This document shows, one piece after another, positions 11,833 to 22,023 of a DNA stretch of 64,000 nucleotides. A program made the translations under genes and the position numbers. Source of the DNA: Porodaedalea pini (taxonomy: Eukaryota > Basidiomycota > Agaricomycetes > Hymenochaetales > Hymenochaetaceae); contig NBAY01000001.1 of the NCBI GenBank assembly GCA_002794775.1, positions 372,001 through 436,000 on the forward strand. The letters are read 5' to 3'. Position 1 is the first letter of the stretch. Each line of letters opens with the position of its first letter. Below the pieces are notes generated by a model. It did no database searches, was not told where the DNA came from, and saw only the letters and a program-made list of their open reading frames with translations.

Positions 11833-13399
11833 ATGATCCTAAATTTGACACTGAATCTTATTTCCTACCTCCGCGTCTTCTTCATCTTTCTCCTTCTAGC
11901 CGCTCAGGCGACTTCGTCTCGTGCATCTCTTCTGAACTATACCATCGATGACACTCTCGGAGATGCGCTTACAGGCAGCAAACCTGTGTACGATTCTTCC
12001 TGGGTATCCTCCGCGGATTGCGGTCCACAGATTTCGCTTACGGATGTGGATAGACACGCGGCATGCGGCATGCTCTTTGACGGCTCGTCCGCGTCGAATA
12101 AAACATGGCATGCTGTGCTCGGGGCTGGGAGCTTGAGCATAATGTTCAATGGTATGTTTTCTTGTCGGCATGTTGACGAAGACTTACACACGTTGAAAGG
12201 CTCGTCGATATACGCCTATTTTATCGTACCCAGCCTTCTCTTGACTCCCACAGGTTCAATTCCGACACAGGTGGGGTCGAATCTCTCGTTCATTCTGGAC
12301 GGAGACTTCGTGCACGATGTCGTACGGGTTAACCGATTCGGGACGGTCAAGTACAATGTTCCGGGATACAAAAACACCTCGTTGACTGGGGAATTCATAA
12401 CCTGACGATACTGAGTTCGGACACTCTGCTGGATGGGTCTGTGTCGCTTCGCACTGCTGCAGTCTTCGACTACGTGGTATATACGTGCGTTGTGTTCTTC
12501 TTTTCAATTATGTTTTTATTTATTTAACTTTATCTCATACGATCTGTAGAGTTGATGATGGTATGGGGAGCAATAGTCAAGAAATCCGGATTGGCTTCCT
12601 AGTGCTCGGAATTGTCGTTGGCGTCAGCGTCTTGTGTCTGATGGCCGTAGGGTTTTTCTTCCTCAGGTTGCGCGCCCGTCAGCGTAGAATAGCGTTGAAC
12701 ATCGATACATGGAAGGAACCATTGCCTAGGTTGACCATTACGCATGCGGATGATCCAGAGATGGCGATCGGCCGCCCTCCGTCGTACTACAAAGAGCGCT
12801 TAGCTGACTTTCACGGTGGATTGGAGGCATACAAACTGTCCGGGTCGTCACACGAGCCAGCTTGCTGGCAAGGTACCTTGCAGCCTACTGGTACACGATT
12901 CCCGATAGTGCAGCTGCGGCGCGGCAGCGCGTCTCGACGTGAGGCCGGCGTCAATTTGAATGTCCGGAACTCGCTGATGGTAGGGGTGGACGACGTCCTC
13001 AGACGCAACGCCGTCGAGAACCGGGACGCGGGGACGTTGCGGCGGCGGAGCACACTCAGCCGGCTCGGAATCCCTCTGGGAGGGAACGGCGGTGCTCATG
13101 CCGTCCGGAGCCTCGAGTTCATTGCCGAGTCTAATCACTCGCCGAATACGATGACGAAGCGGCGATCTACGGTCGGGAATAGGCATGATAGCTTGCGCGT
13201 CGAAGTTGGTTCGCGCTGTGAGGATGACTTGGGGATGCAGGACGACCGGTCGCTCATCATGCGGCTTCAGGCTGAGATACGGATGCTACATGCAGAGAGG
13301 GAGATCAGGCTTGATTTAGCTCGGATCGGACTCGGATTCGGACTTGGGAATGACTGCGGACATGGAGAGGAGCTGCCTGATTACGACTCTGTTGTTTGA
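11833..13399 (+). pseudogene. Single-pass membrane protein with galactose-binding-like ectodomain; one-base frame break
   Basis: A basidiomycete-type surface protein of unknown function. An N-terminal signal segment (YLRVFFIFLLLAAQA) is followed by an ectodomain beginning YTIDDTLGDALTG. A single membrane span (FLVLGIVVGVSVLCLMAV) and a basic cytosolic tail with the PY motif RPPSYY follow. Exon 1 is 11833-12151 and exon 2 starts at 12200. In exon 2 the frame runs into a TGA at 12403-12405, while the next frame continues the expected beta-strand and linker (HNLTILSSDTLLDG, SLRTAAVFDYVVYT) to a donor after 12484; exon 3 starts at 12550. The switch falls at the GGGG run 12388-12391: one more G restores continuity. 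Either a one-base loss has made a pseudogene or the assembly has a homopolymer error. Splice sites and downstream frame are otherwise intact, favouring a recent change or an error. Confidence 0.75.
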
Positions 13400-13740
13400 A
13401 GTGAGACAGGCTTTTTATAGACTGAGTGGTACCTCGGATACTCGTCATATTGGAGCAAGACCCTTCCTCTAGAAGAATTATACCAGCTTCAGATATCTCT
13501 TGTCTGTATTATTTATTTTGTTATATAATTGGTACGGAAACCAAGAAAAGACCTGACGTGCCCCCAAGAAGCTTGTATATATTTATGACATATTTTTAAC
13601 TTTTAAGCGCGGTAAATCACCCGTGGGAAAAACATTTATAAATAGACGGCATGATGTCAGGAAGTCATTTTAGGGGCCTGTTAGCTTATAATAAGCAACG
13701 CTGTCGATGGCAACCGCCTCTCCCTACATCTGACAACCCA
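13400..13740. other. Intergenic, A+T-rich
   Basis: 341 bases between two plus-strand genes. It carries T-rich stretches and TATA-like tracts (around 13565-13640) that may serve as 3' processing or promoter sequence. No gene is supported. Confidence 0.3.
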
Positions 13741-15259
13741 ATGGCCTCCCCAAGTGACCCCCACCACGGCAAGTATAATTATAAAGATTCTGAGGAATTG
13801 TGTGGATTAAATTCTTTATAGAAGCGAGCCTCAACTCACAGGCTCTTACTGCCGCCGTTCAAAACTCACATAACGAGAAACACGATGTTACCCAGGGAAT
13901 ACACAGTCATGGCGAAGAGAATGCGCCGGGTTCGAAGCGACATGAATGGCTTGAACGTCTTGTCCCAGGTATTGAGAATGTCACTGTGAAATATCATGGT
14001 GGAAATTACGTTGCTGTGCGCGATCCGACGAAGCCGCCTGGGAGCGTGAAGATATTCGAAAGCATGCCGATCTATGCAAGGTGAGTCAAAGATGCAGAAA
14101 TAGTCCCAAGAGCTACCAACTTACATAGTTTGATTTAGAATCGGAATGCATCTGATATTCTATGGAAAAGAACAGGTTAAGCTTCTTGAAGGAGGGAAAC
14201 TTGAGAATCTCTTCCATGAGCAATCCGTAAAGGTAAGGGTTAGTTCATTGTCACTTGGATAGTTCTGATGATGAAGTATAGCAAGGAGAGATTTACAATT
14301 CTCCCGATAGCGTGCATTCAATCCCGTCTTTCATCAAGACCTACGATATCGACACGACAGAGCTCCTCGAATCGGACATTTCCAAGTATCATACCTTCAA
14401 TGAGTTCTTCTTCCGGTAAGTATCGATTTACTAGAAAGAAGGAAATGAAATGAAATACATTGTCTCGTGTAGGAAGTTGAAGCCAGGTGCAAGGCCAGTT
14501 CAAAACCCAGTGCCGCGCGGAGTATGCTCAGGCGCAGACTGCCGTCTTACGGTCTTTCAGACTCTCGAGGAGGCTCAGAAAGTCTGGTACGGATCATCCT
14601 CCGTTAAAAATCCGGCTCAGAGCTCACTTTTCTTATTTGTAGGATCAAAGGCGACGAGTTCACCCTCCCGGTGCTCCTTCATGGGCCCTCGACCTCACAT
14701 TCGCACAGAGATAATCCATGCCCGGACCCCACGCCGCCCTACACCATCTCGCCCGCCGGGTCCTCACTTGCCGCCTTCCGACTCGCGCCGCAGGACTATC
14801 ACCGCTTTCATTCGCCGATCGCCGGCACTCTCGTACACGGGCCGGTCCACATTCCCGGCACGTACTACACCGTGAACCCGCAGGCGGTGACGGAGGTCAC
14901 TTTCGACGTGTTCACCGCAAATCGGAGGGACGTCGTGTACATCCAGGAGGCGGTGACCGAGAAGGTTGTCGCATTTGTTGCAATTGGTGCGCTCCTTGTA
15001 GGCTCGATTGGATGGAGCAAGAAGGTAGGAGACAAAGTGGAGAAGGCGGAGGAGCTGGGATGGTTTGCTTATGGCGGGAGCACCGTCATCGCTGTGTTCC
15101 CCAAGGACATGGTACAATTTGATGACGACCTTGTGGCGAACTCGCAGCATGCGCTTGAGACGCTTGTAAAGGTGTGTAACAATGGTTTCATTTACTACGG
15201 CATTCTGACCAGTTATTGATACATTTCAGGTCGGGGACTCGTTGGGAACGATCTTGTAA
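13741..15259 (+). CDS. PSD: Phosphatidylserine decarboxylase proenzyme
   Basis: Converts phosphatidylserine to phosphatidylethanolamine using a pyruvoyl group formed by self-cleavage. Exons: 13741-13768, 13822-14080, 14139-14232, 14282-14415, 14473-14586, 14643-15171, 15230-15259. The conserved order is complete: HTFNEFFFRKLKPGARP, ADCRLTVF with the Asp of the self-cleavage triad, IKGDEFTLPVLL, the His block DYHRFHSPIAG, and the cleavage motif FAYGGSTVIAVF (Gly-Ser bond in GGST). Intron 1 (13769-13821) begins GCAAGT; only this GC donor restores the frame into EASLNSQALTAAV, because the nearby GT would shift it. There is no C2 domain, mitochondrial presequence or membrane span, so it looks like a soluble or peripherally attached form with the GGST motif seen in PSD2-type enzymes rather than LGST. 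The location is inferred. Confidence 0.93.
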
Positions 15260-15532
15260 AACAATATACGGGAACGGGCCGTGTACTTCTACTACTGTAA
15301 CAAGGACAGATGAACGAATGGACCCCAGAAAGTCTCGCAATCGACTCGCTGAAACCATTGACAGCGGATTACAAGGGCTGATTTCTATGTACGTACAGTA
15401 TGAATACGCTGCTTTAAATATACAAGATATAAATAATCAACTGGACTGCACGTGCGAGTAATAGTACAATATGCTCAAAGATATTCCCAGATCTAAGAAA
15501 AGGCTAAGTCCATTTGAGTGTCCCGTTTAGCC

Positions 15533-18429
15533 TCACCGATTCCCCTTCCGCTTTCCATCAGGCCGTCTCTCCCCCCAATCCCAAACCCCCAGTATATGCG
15601 TCTTTGCCTTGCTTTGGGGCTTCTCGCTTCTCTCCGCTGCAGCACCTTTGCGTGGCCCAGGACGAGGAGACGCCGAGGCCGAGGCTTGCTTAATAACATC
15701 CTTACTCAGGCAGAAGTCGACATGCGCGTTGAGAGCGAGGTTGTCGCGTGTGTCGAGCTCCTTTGCGCAGATCGGGCAGGGCTGCGTGCTCGGATTCGGA
15801 CTCGAGCTGTCTGGATCTGAATACTGGGCTACTGACGGGACTTCTGCATTGTGTTCTGGAAGTCGAAGCTCGGTAGATGCACCTGTTTTACTTGGTCCGA
15901 CTTTCGAGCCGGGTTTGGCAGAAGACGAAGGCTTTGAGGATCGTCTTTCCTTCTCAGTGTCTACGAGCTTGCCGGCTTCGTCGATCTGCCATCCATTATC
16001 GAGGTGACCTGTGCCATCCCGCTCCACGTCAGCAAAATCTGCCATCAGGTCTGCATCCACCTCTTCTTCCTCCACGAGACGTTGGAACTCATCCAGCTGG
16101 TGACTAGCGCGGTCATCGATCTTCCGTTTCTTCGGGGAGGGCTCGGAACGGTCGCCCGTGCCGGTTTGGAAGAACTGATATATGGATGACAAGATGGCGG
16201 ATTTACCAAGTGAGTACAGGTCAGAGTATGTAGCCTGCGGCGAGAAGACGCACACGCTTGATTCCCTGATCTGCTGGAGCGCGGAGGTCCTTCAGCTTTG
16301 TCACGCGGAGACCGATGAGTCGGATGCACAAAGGGAGCTCGGGCTTAAGCAACTCTTTCCCGGTCTACGGGAAACATACCTCAGTAAAGCGAGTGAAAGT
16401 ATAGATGAGATAATATAGCGTACATTAAATAAGTCGTCCTTCCTCGTAATCCAACGATTGAACGACTTTGCGCGAGTGAAAACTGTGCGAATCAATAAGC
16501 GCTGGGTACACGTGGAGGAGATAATGCGCTGGATGTCACCCTGGTATGTATCGAGCTTGTACTTCAGCGTCACTGTTTTCCCCGCCCATCCATTCTCTCG
16601 CATGTCGTTTTCAAGCTCGACGGCCACCTCCTCCAATTTCTCCAGGATCTTCTCGTGGCTGTTGATCGGGTTGAACGTCCTATACTCACGTCACATCAGC
16701 CATTCCGTATGCAAACACACCGAAGGAGCTTGGGTTCAGACACACCTTTCAGCACCGATGCTTTTCCGCTCTTCTCTTTGGTACGGCTCAACAACGTTAG
16801 ACGCAATGCCGAGATAGGCACTGTACAGAAACGCCTTCCCAAAATAATGATCCATCAGCCAGATGACGGCCCTGTGCGAGTATATGTCACCACACGTCTG
16901 CGCAAGGTCTCTCGTTAGTATAGCATGTATTGACGGTTGGACGGTGCATTCACCTTGACGCCGATGGAGTCAAGGAGGCGCTCATGTACACGTCCTACGC
17001 CCGGGAGTTTCCGGATAGATAAGTCGCGCATGAAAGCAGTGATTGCGTCGCGCTCGAAAGGCAGAGAGAATTGACCATTTGGCTTGTTCTAGTCGAAGTC
17101 AGAAGATGGAAGGAGAGGCATAATCAGCTTCTGAGATTCACTCACTTTATCTGAGCAAATCTAGAAGAAAGAGGCAGATAAGATATGGTCAAAGAGAACA
17201 ACTGAGATACAACATGAGACATACTTTCGCAAGCATCTGGGATGAAGTATGAGTTTCAGGATAATAACAAGACATGGGTCAGCCTAACCTTGTTCGGAGC
17301 TATTCCAGCACTAGCAGTAAGCCTTGTCTCTGCTTGCACTCTTTCTCGCATTTGTCTGACACATTCATCCGGAGAGATGTCATGGTTAGAGCAGTAGTTC
17401 GTAATGCTGGAGCAAAGGATAAATGTGGAAGCAAAGAGCAAGCAGTCGGGGACACCCACTTGAGATAGCCTTCGTCACAACCAGCAACAATCATGGTGGG
17501 GTCGTACTGTTTGAAGATGGACATGACCTTCCTGGACATTTCGGAATACTTTTCAAAATTCACTGGCAGGAGAATCAGTTCGGGACACAGTTTTTTTGCC
17601 ACGAAGCCTGACAGGTTAATTCATAATGCGACATGTTAACGAGAACTTCGGAAATAATTGCAGGTGCGCACCTGCCATTCCTGAACGGACTCCATATTTA
17701 CGGGCTTCGTAAGAAGCCGTACTGAGCACGCCTCCCCCTACCTACAGCAATCAAGCTAAACGATAGAGCAAAAAGGATTGGACGACACGTACCCCAAATG
17801 GCTTGCCTTCAAGATCTGGATTGAATAGAAGCTCCACGCTAGCATAAAACGCATCCATGTCTATGTGAACGATAGCTTGACTGAGGTCCCTCTCAGCCTC
17901 TAGCTCCTCCAGCTGACCTCGAATGACTTGAATGTTTGTGGCATTTGCGATCGCATTACTTACCAGTCTGTCCGCGTCCATCTCGACTCTTCCTTCGACA
18001 GGTTCGTTATAGACACAGGGACTAACTTGCGAGAAGACTCACGAATATCAGCTTCCTTCATCACCTCATCCTTAACCTTGAGAATCTTGGTAATCCGCTC
18101 GGTAAGCTCCTTGTCTTTTCGTTTCTCATTCTACAGAACCAAACTTAGTATATACATTGTGACCATTTCTGGTTTATCCCACATCATAGAACTTGGAACC
18201 TTTGGAAACCTCAGCAATTATGCGGTTGATCTCGGTCTGGTCTTTTGCAAGTCTGTCCGAGTCATCATGTCAACCACGAATGAGAATTTCCTCATTGATT
18301 CATAGCTTACCCAGCTTTCGTGACGGAGGGTCCTGCAAGACGTTTAACAAGACTTGCAGTATCTTGCGAGGCCTCTGGCGTTGCCGTGCTGACTTCGACC
18401 ATGAGCGTCGCGTCGAAACCACTTGTCAT
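15533..18429 (-). CDS. POLK: DNA polymerase kappa (DinB-type Y-family translesion polymerase)
   Basis: Error-prone polymerase that extends past bulky N2-guanine lesions. The start ATG at 18429 gives [14 protein letters not shown], followed over several short introns by [25 protein letters not shown] (first catalytic Asp), [26 protein letters not shown] (second acidic pair; usual form SLDEAYL), [13 protein letters not shown] and the helix-hairpin-helix [14 protein letters not shown]. The C-terminal exons carry a basic region ([10 protein letters not shown]) and a Rad18-type UBZ4 zinc finger, [20 protein letters not shown] then DFC, which would bind ubiquitinated PCNA. The stop is at 15533-15535. 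The catalytic Asp/Glu residues are kept; only the residues around DE differ. It is convergent with PSD and divergent from the gene at 18617. An ACGCGT lies at 18442-18447. Confidence 0.92.
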
Positions 18430-18616
18430 TGTGATTTGTAGACGCGTGGTCTTCGGCACGTGCCACGTGCCGCAAGTCAACGCGCGATTTAGGCAAGTTG
18501 TTCCCATTCAGCAATATGTACGCTCCACTTGAGCTTCCGTGTGCCCCTCAACATCGACAACGACGGCGACAGTGATCCAAACTTGACTGGGAGCTCGAGG
18601 CTGAGGACGAGTCAAT

Positions 18617-19526
18617 ATGCGCAAGACGTCTTATGTGATAACTTTCTTTTCCGTTGCGGTCACTGTTCTCTTGGTAAATATACATCTATCGCCACATCGA
18701 TGCGCATGGGCACATCGAAGACTAACCAATGCTGCGTAGAACATCCTCTCAATTATCCGGCCAGACTGGTGAGAATTTGTGGACTGACTTGCTGAAAGTG
18801 ATAATCATATCCCTTGATTCAATTTTTTTTTTCGCGCACAAAGGCTTTACGCACACCCACCGGATGTCTTCCACACCCAAACTGTCATCCGCTATGGTCT
18901 ACTTGAGCGCTGCGAGCGCCAGATCATCGACTTTCCAGGCCCGGGCCAGAGCGGTCGCATTCGCTACTCAGACTATACCTGCCGTGCGTTTCCGAGCCGC
19001 AAGGAGGACCATTGCGAAGAAGGGAACCGCTATTTCTGTACGATGTGGTGGACCGCGGGCTACTCAGCGGAACTGGGCGTAGTCTTCGGCGCTGCGGCAC
19101 TCATGGCCGTCTTGATCGGCCTGAGTACGCGCTCGAGAAGACGCAGGGTCTGGAGGGGTGTTGCCGGCTTGCAGGCCCTTCATGGTCAGTGTTCCAGTCT
19201 CTGTATGATAAACGAGCCTTTATTGACATATACAACTTTAGCTGCCTTCAAGATTATTACTTTCGCACTCATCACGCATCTCTATGCCAAATCCCACCAC
19301 CCTTATTTCGAGTTCGCCCGACCGAGTATGTTTATCCCTTGTTTCCACTGCATATACCTCATCTAAACTTCTTATTGCAGGTGTTGCGTATATCTTGAAC
19401 ACCATTTCCTGGATTGCAGATGTTCTCATCATATTCGGCGTCGTGACCACTGGTATCTCTGCGGATGCTGGCCATGCGTGGGCTGCGGGTAATAGGGCTT
19501 ACAGACCGATTGAAGACGGGCAGTAG
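18617..19526 (+). CDS. Conserved fungal tetraspan membrane protein, claudin-like topology
   Basis: I cannot name the protein. Five exons join in frame: 18617-18673, 18740-18768, 18844-19184, 19242-19325, 19381-19526. The product has an N-terminal span (YVITFFSVAVTVLLNILSII) followed at once by RPDWLYAHPP. A roughly 80-residue loop contains several Cys (LLERCE, YTCRAF, DHCEEG, FCTMWW). Three more spans follow (AELGVVFGAAALMAVLIGL, HAAFKIITFALITHLY, YILNTISWIADVLIIFGVV). A Trp then paired Cys in the first loop of a four-span protein recalls the claudin/Sur7 architecture; that is an inference from topology only. The start is supported by its immediate hydrophobic segment and by 187 bases of shared promoter with POLK. 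Confidence 0.8.
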
Positions 19527-19712
19527 ACGATTGTAATTGGATATCAACTCACGACTTACAACTCCCGCGTACCTTCACGACCGACACGTTTTAGTCCTTT
19601 CTTCATTTTTCTGAGTACAATGCTCTGCTCGTGGTTTCTCCCAGAATATCCCTTGCCTGCCTTTCCTGTGTAAATAGCATATATTTATTCTTCAACACAC
19701 GCATATCTTGTC

Positions 19713-21801
19713 TCAGAACGAGTCGTCAGGATAATCGACCGTATCATACAGCTTGAGCGTTTCGTTCCAGTCCCTTTTCCGCCTTCTACGGACGGAGAAA
19801 TACTTCACCTTACCCTCCCACCGACTACGAACGCGGCCCTTCTCCCTCCCCCCGCTTTCGAAGAAATAGGTCTCGGGGTCCGATGGCAGATTCAAGTACT
19901 CGACCGCAAGCACCATCAGCCGCGCATGCAACTCTTGTCGGCAAGCGTACAGTGCCCGTAAGCGCGGCTCACCGAGCGATAGCAACCGCACGAGCGCGCG
20001 CAGGGCGCGACTAGCTGCAATCGCATCCTCAAGCCAACGAAGCGTGAACCACATGATGACGGGAATCGCCGGAGCGGTGAACGGTGCGAGCGGGAGCGTG
20101 AGGAGCACGGAGAGCGCCCAGACGGCGCAACCAGCCGCGAGCCCTGTGACGAGCTTCGTCTGCGCGATCTCATCCCATGTATCCCATGCGGGGCCCATGC
20201 GCACGTGGCGTGCGGAGGCGTACTGCGTTGCGCCGAAGACAGGTAACCAAAAGATGAGTCCTGGGAGGGAAATAAGCGTAAGGAAGATAGTCATGGAGAG
20301 CCGGACGAGGATTCGCCAGAGGATGATGGGGCGCGAAAGCGGTCGCCGGATACGGTCGTCCTTAATACCGAAGCGAGAAAGTTGATCCTGGTAGTCCTGC
20401 ACTAATCGTCAAAATCTCATTCTTGGAAGCATTTGTAGCTTGACTACCTTTAGATCGCGCCGAAGCGCATTGACAAGCGCACACCGCCGTTTCACGAGGT
20501 CTTCATCCTCCTCTTCCGACCCGCTCGTCGTCGTGCCGCCATCAATTCGTCCTTCGGTTTCTGCCCATTTAAACGCCTCGACGAATGCATGGCACACTCG
20601 CACATACTCTCCGAGTGCCATATGGGTCCCGAGAGGCGCGTACACGCGCGTGGAAAGTTTCGCGCAGCGTACAATGTCCCACGACGGCGCGTCGAAGGTA
20701 CCTGCGCTAATTTGCCGTTGCATACGAGTCGTCAGTGCACGGATGTGTGCAAAGTCGACAGGGGCAATCAGTTCGGGGTTTGCCTGGAATAAGAGTCCTA
20801 TAAGCGTAGGCCTGGCGAAGAGAGAGACCGGGAATACCTTGGAAGTGAATGGTGTAGGAGGATGAAATGTGATGAGCACGTCGGAGCGGAAGTGTTGGCG
20901 GTGCCTCCAAAATTTCTCTTAATACTAGTTTGTAATAGTCAGAGGGTACTCACATGTAAGTTATGGAACAAGTTAGTAGATTGATTTTGAACGTGGGGTC
21001 ATCCTTCTTTCGAGTAAGGACATCCGAAATTAGCCGGGCGACTAAGACGAACGTGGGTTACAAAGCAAGGAAACCAAAAATGAACATTTTCTGACCTCCA
21101 GTCTTCAAAGGAGCAAGCGTCGGGTGATATCTACTCATGCCCTCAGGGAACAGGCATACTGCATCTCCTTGCTCTAGGACCTATCACATTTCTCGGCTAA
21201 GCATAGCAATATTATACAATTGGGCATACTCACCCGCTTGAGATTATCCATCACCTCACTGTTATCGACCGTGATGTCTGGCGTATCCTTCCTGCGTTTG
21301 AGCGGTACGGTTCCTGCGGCTTCAATGAGCCAGCTCGTGAACGTCTTTCGACCGAATTGAGTAGCTTTCGCAGTCAATCGGATGAAATTACGCCTCTGCA
21401 GGGTAGATGTAAGATAGTATGGAACTTTCCGACCATGAAGACGTACATTTGAGGGTACCGTTCCCACAAGGAGCCTGAGGAAATGTGAGATGCTGAACGC
21501 GACGGACGGCTCGGACTTCTTACACAGCGTCCGTCAACGAGTTGCTATGATTCGCGCAGATGATGCTGACCAGACCCATAAGTCTCTAGACATTCATCTA
21601 CTGCCAGGGTGACGCTCACCATGGTTCGCCATTTCCTGGAATGAGATGCGCATTTTCGACAACAATGGTTCCGTAGAATATCTTGAGCACGAACTTGAAG
21701 AGTAGTCTGCGGTAGATATTAGCAAGAGCAAAATTTCTAGATACCCTTATGCACCTCACGAAGAAATAAGGCCAGGGCGTGGGCGTGTATTCGCCAGCCA
21801 T
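19713..21801 (-). CDS. SCT1: Glycerol-3-phosphate / dihydroxyacetone-phosphate sn-1 acyltransferase (GPT2/SCT1 type)
   Basis: ER acyltransferase for the first step of glycerolipid synthesis, making lysophosphatidate. The start ATG at 21801 gives MAGEYTPTPWPYFFVRCIRV. Downstream exons carry the acyltransferase blocks: GEPWIVCANHSNSLTDALLL (His and Asp), NFIRLTAKATQFGRKT, GTVPLKRRKD, and CLFPEGMSRYHP (FPEG motif). The C-terminal exon (stop 19713-19715) holds two strongly hydrophobic pairs (LVRLSMTIFLTLISLPGLIF; GCAVWALSVLLTLPLAPF), which fits a membrane-embedded enzyme, and a basic tail. An acidic run (SGSEEEDED) sits in the middle. Several short introns. It shares a 222-bp divergent promoter with RRP12. 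The choice between the SCT1 and GPT2 paralogue names is arbitrary. Confidence 0.88.
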
Positions 21802-22023
21802 GATGACCGTTCACTGTCACTTGTGTCAGGTTAACCGACATTACACAGCTGTGCAAGCACCACACGTTAGTCTTGGCTTATGGCTCCGCCGATTACCGCG
21901 TATCCCGTGACTCTAGCTGCACGTGCGATCAATTCAAAATTTAGTAGCAGACACGCTGCTAGACATCGACAACAACGGCGGCGATAAATCAGGCCAACGA
22001 CAAGCAAAACGCCAACGAAAGAC

